Origin: Diphasiastrum complanatum
Taxonomy: Eukaryota > Streptophyta > Lycopodiopsida > Lycopodiales > Lycopodiaceae
Assembly: GCA_029204225.1 (NCBI GenBank)
Contig: CM055097.1
Coordinates: 2,881,801-2,945,800 of the forward strand
Direction of reading: 5' to 3'
Length of the DNA stretch: 64,000 bases
Shown here: positions 1 to 10,765 of the stretch, in pieces
Numbering within the stretch: the stretch's first letter is position 1
Layout of the letters: each line of letters begins with the position of its first letter
Notes under the pieces: generated by a model
Told to the model about the DNA's origin: nothing
What the model saw: only the letters and a program-made list of their open reading frames with translations
The model's database searches: none
Position numbers and translations under genes: made by a program

Positions 1-985
1 AAAATATGTTTTCTTCACCAACACTTGAAAAATTGCTTTTTTAACTATTCTAAAAAAAGTGAAATATGAATTTCTGTTAATTCCAGAGTCATCACATGCA
101 CCTTCTTGTATCACATTTGCATCCAAGTAAGTTTGAGTCTTATTCAAGACAGTCTCTCATGTTTTTCAAACCGAGCATTTTTTATCATTGCCACATATAA
201 AACTCAAATTATGTCTAATAAATTGATAATGCATATTATCAAATGCAAATGAAACTTATATGATGAATACAAATCAAATAAACAGTTTTTAAAAAAAACA
301 TACTTAAATGCTCGAATCCTTTTTTTCTAATTGCCACTATGTGTAGATAAGTCATCAATATTCTTCGTCGGTAATCTCTTTCTTTTCTTTTTCATCATTG
401 TCTTTTTGATAACTCGTATATCAACAACAGACTTTAAACTTTCGGATCGCAACTTCTCCATGGATTCTATCATATCTTGGCTTGAGCCACAAAGACTAGT
501 GACTATAGCATTCAACTCTGATATAACATGCTTGAGTGCATTGTTATCAGCACCAGTGTGTTGCACATAATGAAGCAATTTTGATTTTCATGTTGCAATT
601 GTTGATTAGCAAACTATAATTGTTGATTAAGACAAGATACGCTATGCATTCCAATATCACGCAATCTTTGACGATATCCAAGTAATCTGCTATTTCCTTC
701 ACATACAAATCTGAGAAGATGAGTTACAGACTTGAAATCTGGACACAAATTGGTAGTTGGATCATTAGGATAAATTGATTCATCCACCCACAAATCTATA
801 TTCTTATGATTATTAACTCTCTTCGGTAGCATTCTCTATAGCTTTCCAATTTTTCTTAATAAATGGAGTGCATTCCATAGGAAGTGCAACATGCAAATGG
901 AACATTGTCATTGTTGAAAGCTACAATACATAAATGCTTCAACTACAATAAGTCAATGTCTATGTCATGTTGAAAATCGTCCCGC
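1..985 (-). mobile_element. Element X, truncated copy 1
   Basis: This stretch aligns by eye, in the same orientation, with 50480-51582, including both the coding-like part and the A/T-rich intron-like part. Similarity fades near 980 here and near 51582 in the other copy, so that boundary may be one element end. The window starts inside the element, so its other half is not visible. Two diverged copies 50 kb apart identify this as a dispersed repeat rather than a single-copy gene. Element X does not match a family I can name. Confidence 0.6.
327..911 (-). pseudogene. Element X minus-strand gene, first exon (copy 1)
   Basis: The probable start is the ATG at 911 on the minus strand, because the first residues (MTMFHFHVALPMECIPII in the other copy) are shared with the copy starting at 51483. 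One or more frameshifts follow. Two long open pieces are visible: 832-614, with NIDLWVDESIYPNDPTTNL and then FVCEGNSRLLGYRQRLRDIG, and 578-327, which looks like a coiled coil ending in a very basic KKTMMKKKRKR run that could be a nuclear localisation signal. A possible splice donor (GTATGT) lies near 310, as in copy 2. The function is unknown; the frame breaks make it a pseudogene. Confidence 0.5.
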
Positions 986-1333
986 AAGCATATAAAGATT
1001 TCAAAAGTGCTCATTGTACTCCCGATTCAGTTTTTGCAGTGAGCACACCAAGATTTACAACGATACTTTTAAAGCTCTAGCCTTGAATTTTGAAATGAGC
1101 ATGTAGAGAAGTTATTACATCTCATGCTTAACTAACTAATGTCTGAAGTTAACCATAGTAGTTAAACGTTGGCAAGGCTGTAAACTCAGAAAATGGCAAT
1201 CAAAAGTTGCCGATTCACATTCTCTCTCTACATAGCTTCTCTCTAATGTCAAATTTCTTAAAGGGCCCATTTTGAGCCCATATTTCCCCTAATGGAGTAT
1301 GATCCATCTTTGTACTTCAACTTGTTAGATGCT
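986..1333. other. Unrecognised AT-rich spacer
   Basis: No coding region, LTR end or repeat shared with the rest of the window was seen here. Confidence 0.4.
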
Positions 1334-1455
1334 GATGTGATTATCCTTGTACTTTATGTAGATGACATCATTTTTTGTGAAAATAATGTCAAAATCATTG
1401 ATGATGCAAAACTAGCTCTAGGAAAAGATTTTAAAAAGCAAGAACTAGGCACTCA
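1334..1455 (+). pseudogene. Ty1/copia reverse transcriptase fragment (YVDD box)
   Basis: About 40 codons read ADVIILVLYVDDIIFCENN and continue to KLALGKDFKKQELG. This is the catalytic palm of copia-type reverse transcriptase, with the YVDD metal-binding aspartates and the following F-x-x-x-x-LG segment. Nothing upstream or downstream in the same frame extends it: a His-rich stretch and a stop near 1522 follow. It is a short relic of a copia pol gene; its parent family cannot be assigned from this length. Confidence 0.75.
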
Positions 1456-1524
1456 CCACCACCACCAAGGAGATTTTATGGATCAAGCATCTTTTGGTGG
1501 AGCTAAAGTGCATCAGAGGTAAAA

Positions 1525-2455
1525 CTTAAGCTTCAACTTTCTTTTAAATCTGTAAAGTTTGAGTATATTTAAAAGCTTAAGTTTAAAAGAGTTTAAAACT
1601 TTTTATCACCCTGGCACTTCGCAGACTAGTCAGAGTGGTTGATCTGCAAATAATTTGCAAATAGGTCACAACAAAGCCTAGTTGTTGCGGGCAGTAGAAT
1701 AACCCTTTTTCTGAGCAGTGGATGGGAAGAAACAAAAGTTTTGAGACGAACTTTGAACATCGATTAGGGAGTGTTAATACATGTTTGATAGGGATTGTGG
1801 CTTGAGTATTTTTTTTTAGACATCGATATACAATAGTTTTGCAGTTATAGATAAAGCTCAAAATCCACAATGATATTGTGTCAACATGACGTTCAAACTG
1901 TGTTGGCATACACGACAATGTTGGCAGAAAAAAATGTTCATAGGAATCTATAAACAAAATTCTTGGGGGTCCACACCCATGATCAAATATATCGAATGGT
2001 TTTTCCAAGAAGCTTAGGAGATTACATTGTTGTGGGGTGAACAATAATCTAGTTCAATTTTATGGTTATCTTATGAAGAAGTTCAATTTTTGTAGAATGT
2101 ATTTTCCATTGAAGTCGATTTTGCATAATTCTCATCAAAAAATCATGTTAAAAGAATGGAAGATTCAAACAAAACATTGTGAGATTGATCCATTTGTGTC
2201 ATTAAGCTTCTTGAAATCGATCATTCAAGCACCTTATTAAAGTTTTGAGGAGTTTGATTGGCATTGGTGGATGAACCTCTTTGAAGAACAAATATTTACT
2301 TTGCTCAACCTTAAAGATGCATCTTTAAGCAACAAGTTTCAATGGCCTTTCAACTTAATAGCTTCAAGCGAACTCTTTTCTTTTCTTTTTTCTGGCTAGC
2401 AGATGGATTAGCCTATACTAGATGCCACCACAGTGGAATTATACGCTTTCGCGAC
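1525..2455. other. Unrecognised spacer
   Basis: Open frames occur on both strands, the longest being 153 codons on the minus strand (2044-1583), but none shows a recognisable domain. The sequence GGGAGTGTTA near 1768 resembles a copia polypurine tract and LTR start, without support from a second LTR. Confidence 0.3.
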
Positions 2456-2935
2456 TCATATGACATCATCGAAAGTTTGAAGCACGTTACGCTTACACTC
2501 ATTCTGATAATCTACAAGCAGACCTAGGATAAACTGCCACAGTGCCAATTTTGCATCGATTGAGAGAACTTTATTCCATAAATCCATAAGATCCTGCAGG
2601 TACGAGTCCAAACTCCACGTACCCATTTTGCAATTCACAAATCTTTGGTAGAAATCTGAGTCGTCGACAACCACAAATGACTTTCTGAACACCTCCATAA
2701 ACTCGTCCCAAGTGGTATGTTTAGGTTGCAGATCATGCCACCATGACGAAGCTTTCCCATGGAAGAACTGAATAACATTCTCACTCTTTTTTTCTTCAAG
2801 AATTTTGTGTAGATTAAAGTAACCGGTCCACTTGGTTAACCAGTCATCTACAACTTCAGGTTTTTTCTCTTTCTTCTCCCCTGAAAAAAGTTCAGGCTGA
2901 AAGTTCAATTCGGAGCAGATAAGGTCCTCACTTGA
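2456..2935 (-). pseudogene. Ty3/gypsy gag fragment (element A)
   Basis: The product has the retrotransposon Gag core: an LxKWxxYFNLH segment, then VIQFFHGKASSWWHDL, TTWDEFMEVFRKSF and LDSYLQDLMDLWNKV. It matches the gag at 31728-31291 residue for residue over much of its length, so the two belong to one family. It opens near 2935 without a convincing start and is cut at 2456 before any zinc knuckle or protease. The upstream side (2936-4020) is the family's non-coding leader. Confidence 0.8.
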
Positions 2936-4020
2936 TTTAACAGTACTTCCATCTGTTGACCACGTAAAGTGTTCCTATTGTTTATCTCATTAAGCGCTTG
3001 GCTTAATGACTGGCAAATTTGTAGATAGGTAGGCAGAACCAGTCAAGGGCTACATTTGCATTATCATCTGCCATATTGATTTCTTGAAATGCAAAATTTG
3101 CTTTAATTAGTCGAGATCCACTCATCAACTAATAAGTGAAACGTTAAAAACCTTCATAACTATTTGATATTATTCAACAAGGTCTTTCACTCATATTTGC
3201 AATTTTTTGCAAAATCAATATCAGATCAAATTAAACAACAACAACTTTTATGACCAAACCCTAAAATTTACGAAAAACTATGATTTTCGAAATCCGTTCG
3301 AAATGGACCAACTGTAAAAACTGATTAAGAAGATCGATTTTGCATAATCAGGTTCTGACACAAATTGAATCATCTTGAAACATCTCCCATGCATCTAACT
3401 TAACATGCACTGACTTTTTCGAAAAAAAATGAAAATTTTTTGCAAATAGCCTATTTACTAGGAAATTTGCTTTTTGATCTAGAATTGCCAAAAATAGCTA
3501 CATGCAAGAATTCTACTGATCAAATCACTGATTATGCATGCAACATGCATCCAAGCATGCATACAGGTCTATCCATTTTCCCATCAACGGACATGCACTA
3601 AAATGTATTACAAGCATGCATGCATCAAAACAATTCCAAAATTTTGCAAATTTTAGCTCAAAAATTGCCAAACTTCAGACAGCCATAACTTTCTCTGCAA
3701 GACACCAAATTGGTCATTGTAAAGCACAATACGGAGGGAAAGTGGGTCTACAAGTCACTCGCCAAGTCACACTGCCACCTAGGCCTCACACATGTGAGCT
3801 ATAAATCACAAAAGACAGGTAGGAGGGCACATTTTTGGGAGGAATCATCAAAATTTGCATTCCAGCCCAATAACCCTTGGATCAGAGGTTACAAGCACTC
3901 TACTAAGGTTCGTTAGAGAGGCATAGAAGTTCTAACAGGTCCACCAAGCAATCATAAGCTCAGATCAAGCAAAAAATACATTTTTGGTCTCTTTAACAAG
4001 CAAGTACTGTGGAAATCAGG
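2936..4020 (-). mobile_element. 5' leader of Ty3 element A
   Basis: This non-coding A/T-rich stretch is homologous to 31740-33290, the leader upstream of the gag of element C. The clearest blocks are 3600-3840 against 32600-32820, sharing the AACTTCAGA, CACCAAATTGG and GCCACCTAGG words in the same order. No LTR is retained; around 4020-4057 the sequence switches to a plus-strand integrase of a related element. Confidence 0.65.
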
Positions 4021-4056
4021 TTCTTAGGAAAGATAAGAAGACAGCGGAACAATTTT

Positions 4057-4800
4057 CTATTTGAGGTGGTTTGCTATTTCGGAATGGAAAAATTCGTGTA
4101 CCAGCGGATGATGAGTTAAAGAAGAGAATTCTTTTTGAGTGTCATGACGTTCCCTGTGCAGGTCATTCAGGTATACATGGGACTTTGGACTTGGTCAGAA
4201 GAGAGTTTTATTGGCCAAAACTCAAGCAATTTGTTGAGTCTTATGTGGTTAAATGTAGACCTTGTCAGTTAGCCAAAGTTGAATGCTTAAAGACTGGAGG
4301 GTTGTTACATCCCCTAGATATCCCTCAGAAACGATGGAAAAGTATATCTATGGATTTTGTAGTTGGACTTCCAAAGACCCAACGCCAAAATGATTCTATT
4401 TGGGTTGTGGTGGATAGATTGACAAAGTTAGCTACTTTTATACCAGTCAAGTCAACTGCTAAGGCTTCGAAATTAGCCCAGATTTTTGTGGAAAGATTAT
4501 TTAGGCTTTATGGACTGCCAAGTGATATAGTTAGTGATAGAAATCCTAAATTTACAGCTCACCTTGTGTTTCATGTAAGCCGTCTAAAATTAAGTTTACA
4601 TGAAGGTGACGTAGGAGATCTTACCCATTTGGAGGACTTATTGCTTAGTGTTCCTTTGGAACCTAAAAAAGTAATCAGGATCAGAGATAAACAGTTGAGA
4701 AATCGTTCTATGTCTGAGTGCTTGATCAGGTGGAAAGAATGGACTGAGGATGATGATTTGTGACAAAAGGTCGAAAGCATAAAGAAGAATTTCCCTAGGT
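4057..4800 (+). pseudogene. Ty3/gypsy integrase joined to chromodomain-like tail (element D)
   Basis: Integrase inserts the retrotransposon DNA copy into the host chromosome. The 230-codon open frame (from 4071) begins with the linker LLFRNGKIRVP and the HHCC zinc-binding domain (ECHDVPCAGHSGIHG, then VVKCRPCQLAKVE). The core keeps its first aspartate (SMDFVVGLP) and the second (DIVSDRNPKF). Then the frame jumps directly to the C-terminal part (FHVSRLKLSLHEGD, then SECLIRWKEWTEDDD), which resembles the chromodomain of plant chromoviruses. The catalytic glutamate and roughly 100 residues are therefore missing by an in-frame deletion. The frame ends in TGA at 4761 where element C has a Trp codon. 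A polypurine tract and LTR follow at once. Confidence 0.85.
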
Positions 4801-4840
4801 TTCACTTCTAGAGATAGAAGTGGTTCAAGGGGGGGAAGAA

Positions 4841-5320
4841 TGTTATGTCCATGTCCTATACAAGGGAATCGAAATAATTCCTAACGTGGATAGCCAGTCA
4901 CTCTAGTTGTATGTGATTATTAGTTATGCTACGTCATTTTGGATGAGGTCGTATCAAGTAATTAATAATCATATGAGGGACCAAACCTATAATTGGACAT
5001 AGGAGCTCATGCATGGTGAAGACTGCCATAATGCAAGAATAGGAGGTCAATAGCTCAATTTAGGTTGCATGGGGTTCCTAGGGGAAATATCTTCTCTCTG
5101 AATATATCCATTGGAAACTCGCCCATCCTCCTATTGTGAATTTGTATTCTTGAGCTAGTTTCTCCTCTCCTCGCTTGTATTCTTCACTGTGGCTTGGGGG
5201 TGGATTGGTTAGGGTATTGACTAGCCTCTCCATATTGGCTGGGTGGTTCATGCTCCACAGGTGTCCTTTTGGTTTGCATGTGAAAGGATTGTGGAAGATC
5301 TTCACTTGGTGATCCTAACA
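4841..5320 (+). mobile_element. 3' LTR of Ty3 element D
   Basis: The LTR starts TGTTATGTCC directly after a polypurine tract (TTCAAGGGGGGGAAGAA, 4823-4840) and ends GATCCTAACA, giving the canonical TGTTA...TAACA ends. It is related to, but clearly diverged from, the LTRs at 20851, 25893 and 27918: the start and the TTAGTTATGC-type block are shared. No 5' partner LTR is present in the window. Confidence 0.8.
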
Positions 5321-5640
5321 CCTTCCCTTCCTTTGCCATTTTCCCATTCTAACAAGCTTGAGCTCAAGCCTACTCTCCTCAGCCACCAACACACCTTGTA
5401 GGCTCTCCATAGATGGTAGCTCCTCTTGAATAACATAGGATCGAACAAGATTAGAGAAATTCTCTTTAAGACCATTCAACACAATTTGAACAAGCTCTTG
5501 AGACTTGATGGCATCAGCAATGCATGCAAGCCCTCTATTGGAATCCTTTACTCTCAATATATAATTTTGGGCACTCTCTCCCTTATTTTGGAAACTTTGG
5601 AGGATTCAGTTTTGCATCTTTTAATTGTGTTCGTATTTGC
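5321..5640 (-). pseudogene. Ty1/copia gag fragment
   Basis: The minus-strand product reads ELVQIVLNGLKENFSNLVRS and then IQEELPSMESLQGVLVAEESRL, the C-terminal half of the copia Gag (UBN2-type) domain. The same words appear in the gag remnant at 36540-36060, so the two are one family. It is cut by the LTR of element D at 5320 and has no upstream start. Confidence 0.75.
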
Positions 5641-5714
5641 TTTTGTGTGCAGTCATAACAATATTAATGGGATGTAGATTTATGAAATATTTTTTTAATC
5701 AAATCCAATTTAAT

Positions 5715-6033
5715 TGAATGTAGGTCTTGTTATATTGAATTTTCTTTTATGAATTTTAGTTTCAATGAGAACTGTTCTAAATTCATTGCTCTTTGAGTAC
5801 TTTACGCCAATAATTTTAGCTATAGTTACATAGATTATGCCAATTGAGATATCCAAGTTTGCATGTATCATAACCTTGGCTCCTAATGCTAGTTCAAGAA
5901 TTTGACAAAAAGAATGATCATTGATCCATGTTGTTGCTTCGTTATTCAATGTTGCATTTATTTTCATAGGAATATATAAGATATTAGAAATAGGAAATAC
6001 ATCTTCCAATATGCATTTGTTGTAACAAAGCAC
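5715..6033 (-). pseudogene. PIF1/Helitron-like helicase C-terminal fragment
   Basis: The 107-codon frame contains ILELALGAKVMIHANLDISI and then IAKIIGVKYSKSNEF. This fits the C-terminal part of PIF1-family helicases (pattern L-x-x-G-A-x-V-M-x-x-x-N-L-D-x-x-x-G, then a turn and a beta strand), the region also carried by Helitron Rep-helicase proteins. The usual NGA/NGS turn after the glycine is lost. A Helitron origin is inference; no Rep domain or Helitron termini were found. Immediately downstream a copia LTR begins. Confidence 0.55.
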
Positions 6034-6059
6034 ATCTTTAAGATGAGTGCATACTATGG

Positions 6060-6537
6060 TTGTGTCAGAAATTAGTTTTGATCTGATTCATTAGTGTAAG
6101 CTCTAAATGTGATATTGTAAGTCTTGTACAGTTAACTAGACTTCACTATGTTTGGTAGTGTTCACGACTTGACCTGCCATTGACATATCAGTCGGGCACT
6201 CACCTCATAGCCGACTACTTGGATTAGTCAAGTAGTCACACATATGAAAATTTAGCCTCCTGTACAGTGTTATTTACAATACTTGCTATACTCGGGGGGC
6301 ATGTCTCAAGTTTGTTGTTTGAACTTGGTATTGGGCTTGCGACCTTAGTTTGGCAGGTAGTAGGCCAATTTTAGGACACTTGTCTTGTCGTGCAATTTGT
6401 GAATACACTATATGGACAGTTTTCTTTGTAATACAATTAGATTTTGTTGTGCCATCTTTGAGAGCTTGTGAGGTGTGGCTATGGTGATTGATTGATGTGA
6501 TCTGTATACTGCAATAGATCCTATCAAAATATTAAGA
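6060..6537 (+). mobile_element. Copia-like 5' LTR with gag start
   Basis: The segment starts about TGTGTCAGAA and ends right before a perfect initiator-tRNA-Met primer-binding site at 6538-6549, which fixes the right boundary. The left boundary is approximate. After the primer site a short frame opens at ATG 6567 (MHDPVEPLSASFTKKNDTQS) and stops at 6681-6683; this could be the gag N terminus of the element. No matching 3' LTR was seen, so the element is truncated. Confidence 0.6.
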
Positions 6538-6549
6538 TGGTATCAGAGC
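6538..6549 (+). other. Primer-binding site, tRNA-iMet type
   Basis: The sequence TGGTATCAGAGC is complementary to the 3' end of plant initiator tRNA-Met and marks the start of minus-strand DNA synthesis in an LTR retrotransposon. Confidence 0.75.
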
Positions 6550-6689
6550 GACAAGGTGTTGCAGGTATGCATGATCCGGTGGAGCCACTATCGGCGTCTT
6601 TCACGAAGAAAAATGACACTCAGAGCATCTCAGGAGACAGGACTCCATATGAGGGTATTGACAACTCAGATGACAGGAATTAGCGAAGT

Positions 6690-9139
6690 TCCTTCGATCT
6701 GAACTTCGGGGAAGTACAAAGCTCAACATATCCTTCTTCTTCTAATGGCTAGGGTTAGTAGGTGAAAAAGCTGAAATCTCTCTCAACTTCTGTATGTTCT
6801 TTGGACCTTTAACTATCAACAGGGAGGCCAGCGTGACCTTGTTGTCAAGCAGCCACGACAAGTGAGAGAGTATGAAGGTAGCCATAGCTGAAACAATGGA
6901 TAGAAACCCTAGCAGAAACTCATGAAGAGAGAAAGAGGATTGGATGGGAGCTCGCACGCACTGATCCGAAGGGATAATGTTGCATTCCAAAGTGTTTAGC
7001 GGCCGTAGGAGAGGGCTTCAGCACATGAAAGTAGGCAGAGTCATCAGATTTTAAGCCATAGTGATCAATGGTTGAGATGGAAGGCTCGAGGAGCAAGACG
7101 GGCCATTGGAAAAAGGGCCACCGTCGAATATGGTTGAAGTGGACTTGAAGTGCAAAGTGCACTTATATTTCATTAAAAAATTTCAATGGGAAATGCATTG
7201 AAAGGATCTACCATTTAGAATGGCTATTCTTCATTAAACAAATCTCAAGATGAAGTTACAATTCAAAATGCAAGGAAAAATGACAGTGGGCCTAACTAAG
7301 GCTAGAAGGCATCTTTTTTGGCCATTCTTGGGCCAAATTGACCCCTGAAATTGGCTACTTAAAGCCAGTGGATAGGACCAAATTTCGAAAAAAATTTGGC
7401 TACTAAAACTTGCTACATGCTGGTACAGTGAGGTATTATCACTTCAAAATCATTATTGCTTACTTTTGATAGAGTAACAGGGTGTTTGGAGGCGGTAAAT
7501 GCAGAATGAGAGTGAATGAAGGCATAATGGTGTGGAGAAAGCTAATATTGGCGATGAAAGTGTAGTTTGACGTCATCATTAGCAAAAAATTTGAGAGGGC
7601 AAGAAATCATAGGTGAGAGATAGGCATGGGATGCTAGTTATGTGTGGAAAACTCTCGTAATCATATTCAACTTCTGGGGTTAGAACCGACCAATGTCGAG
7701 TGACATTTGGAAAAACACTCTCACCAACATGATGAGAAGTGGCAGTGTCGAGTTGGGTGATAGCTGCATTGACACACAAATTCGCAACTTGAAAATTTCT
7801 TGTTCGAGGGAGAGATTGGAGCTAGTTTGGAGGTACACACATTTGGCGATCATGAAGTTAGTGGTGGTGCCAATTGGAAGACATTGGGCAAGATAGTGAG
7901 CTTGCATTGGACGAACTGTGTTTGGGACACACTAAAGATGTTAGTGATCACACTTTGGAGACTCTTGGCGAGTGATAAGTGTGACGTTTTGTGGCTTTTG
8001 AAGTTGGTAAGTCAATTTTTATCAAGTCATTGTAGTTGTGAAGCAATGTATCAAGTTTGTCATCATGGAGATACACTTCAACGGCCTATTCTAGGTAAGT
8101 CAAGTCAATTTGTCGTACCAATACTGCATCAGGGATGCAAATTCTAGTTATGGTAAAGTGTAGGTCATTTGTTTTGGGCCATGGAAGATATCACAGGTCT
8201 ACTAGGAAGGATATTGGCATACACAGTATGTGAGAAACTTGATGGTGGCTTTGGAGTTCACATCTCAATGTAGTCTCAAGGAGTGGTTTGGAATCATTCA
8301 CAGGAGTAGCTTTGGAACTAGCTTGGGGGAATACAAGATGGGCACTACATGGTAGATGATCATATCTTCATGATCATGGATGGCATTGGGATATCTTATA
8401 GGCATTGGACCGATTCATGATGGAATCAAGACACTACAAATGCAAAATGGACAAGGCGTGAAGCTTTGAGAACTAGCTCTAGGTTGGAGATCTGATGGAT
8501 ATCGCACAGTTGGATGTGATGTGGACAAGCACCATGGTGAGTGATTTGCTAGAGATCTACTGGAGAAGACAATGATGGTGAGGACTTCATGATGTATTTT
8601 TGGAGAGTACAAGGATGACATTACAACAAGGGGCAAGTCATTGGCATTGGAATCGATGGGGAGATGTCTACTATCATGGGCGTGAATGAGATATATAGAT
8701 TTCATGCATTTGGCTATATTTGCAAGAGTCTAAGTTTGGCACATGTGTTGGAACCTGATTGATTTAGATTCAAAGGTGGTGAAATCAGGGAAAAGCCTAG
8801 AGGAAGTCACTCGGAGCTATATACCTCAGTATGATCAGTTTGGGAGATTATGATCTCAGGATCCCGTGAGCGGCGACTCAAGGATGAGCTTGCATTGGTA
8901 TGATGTCAGGTGGAACACAACTACGGAGATCAAGTAGATGCTAGGATCCAGGAGAGACATATGATACTCTAGAGATTGGCTTGCATAGTAGGACGGTGAC
9001 CGGGAGTGAAGACATTAGGGGAGCTCAATGAGTGAATAACAAGTCCATTGGGGTGGCACTCAGGGAGATGTTGTGGATGCTCAAGTATGATATGTCATTA
9101 GATGTATAGGCGATGTTCTTCAGCCAATGCATTAGTTAT
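6690..9139. other. Long stretch without recognisable genes
   Basis: Short open frames occur on both strands (for example 7800-8147 plus and 8705-8415 minus), none with a domain I recognise. Base composition is more balanced than the flanks between about 7500 and 9100. It may be a decayed element, but no LTR, primer site or repeat partner supports that. Confidence 0.35.
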
Positions 9140-9500
9140 TATGTGGTGACCTAGTTGATCATATGTCTACATTTATCGACTAGGTTAAGTGCACCAAATA
9201 ACTCTAGTAACCAGGAATACATAGTGAATCCTTACAAGATTAATCATGCATAAATGAGAACAATCTCACGATGAAAACCCAATACATACACATATGTCCT
9301 TATTAGGTAGATTCCTCCAAAATCCAAATATGTTACTGTCATATCTCACTAAGAATCTTGTAACTTAGCTACCAAAAATTTCTATTCCTCATGAGTAAAT
9401 AACATATCCACCTTCCAATGTCATAATTGGAGGTGGTCAATCTCTCTCCTTGCTCCTAGAGTAGGGAACCCATGGAAGTCATGATTTCTTGAGAAATTGA
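9140..9500 (-). repeat. Dispersed repeat, inverted match to 23930-24280
   Basis: The reverse complement of this block matches the interior of the Ty3-like element at 20851-26401. Shared words include GGATATGTTATTTA, GTGAGATATG and AGACATATGATCAA in the same order, over at least 250 bases with scattered substitutions. It is therefore a fragment of that element family, or of something nested in it, in the opposite orientation. No coding capacity is visible in either copy. Confidence 0.65.
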
Positions 9501-10765
9501 TTTGTAATGGATCAAAAAACAAATAGTGGTGTTCCTTCTCTCTCAAACAAGGATCTACCAATGATTTCAATCCAATTCCAATTTGAGATGTTGCAACTAC
9601 TTTGTGAGATCAACTTACAAGTAATGTCAATCTCCTTCAATTTAGATCTTGCTTCTCTCCAAAGGTGAAGTACTCCAAGATTTTGAGACAAGTCACTCCA
9701 TGAGCTTCAAAGCACTTGAAAAATACTCAAGGACTCCACAAAATACTCAAATACATTGGATTTGAATGAAACTTGGTGGCTATGGCAACTAAATCTCATC
9801 TAGATCAACCCTAAACTAGATTGACAATGTAAAATCAAAGGTTTTGGATGATCTAAGCTAGATGTGTTCCTTGGCATGTCTCACTAGGTTGGGTGCCCTA
9901 CCCACCTTCATTTGAATGCCAATAACTCTAGCAAGACAACTCTTTTGGCTTGAGATCAATTGCATTGCAAACTAGACTTCACTAGCTTTCCAACAAGCAC
10001 TCATACACTAGATTTGGATCTACCTTGGAGAAACACCAACCACTCAAATTTAGGTGATCTCATATGTGTCTAAGCACAGTAGTCCATTCAGTACTCATGC
10101 TAGATCAAATAAATGTGATTTTGATACCTCTTGATCCCAAAATCCCTTCGATTGCATCAAAATCCTACTATGCTCTCAAATCCAAGTTTTTCAAACAATT
10201 TTTCATCAAGCTTGATGCATGCAATCCATCCTTAGTCTACCAATGATACCATGTCAACACTTTCACACATGTGGAGACTTCCAAAATGATGTGATGGATG
10301 ATTGATGCAAGCAATCTAGCTAGACAAGATTAAGGCAGGCATGCATCCACCATTCAAAAACTATCATTCACATAGTATTATGAAACTTGATGAAAAGCTA
10401 AGTAAAAACCTTCTTGCTCTTGAGTAGAGATTGACGTAGAAGGCATTTGCTCTCAGGTAGAAAGAGAACACAAAAAAAATTCTAAGTGTTGGAGCTACTC
10501 TCTCATAAAAAACCTAAGTGTCAAGGCAAGCTCTCTCATAATCATAGAGTGGCTCAAGATCCAAGATAGGTGGAAACAAAGTTCAATGATTGGACCACTC
10601 TCAAATCACCTTTTACTATGATTAGACCACTTTTGGTACACCTCTTGCTCCTATTGGTCCACATGGCAAAATAACATGATAAGGTGCATAATCCTTACTC
10701 TCTCTATCATCATGCCAAGTGTAAGCAACCTACACTAACTCAAGCTAATCTAGATCATAATTTGC
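9501..10765. other. Unrecognised AT-rich region, possible LTR debris
   Basis: No coding region is recognised. The words TGATACCATG at 10238 are the complement of the first part of a tRNA-iMet primer site, and the sequence to the right has the look of a minus-strand LTR, but there is no second copy to prove it. Confidence 0.25.

Noticed and set aside
1583..2044. A 153-codon minus-strand frame.
   Set aside because: No domain, no repeat partner and a composition typical of AT-rich spacer read in reverse.
10235..10765. A minus-strand LTR next to a primer site.
   Set aside because: Only the TGATACCA core of a primer site is present, and no second copy or element coding sequence supports it.
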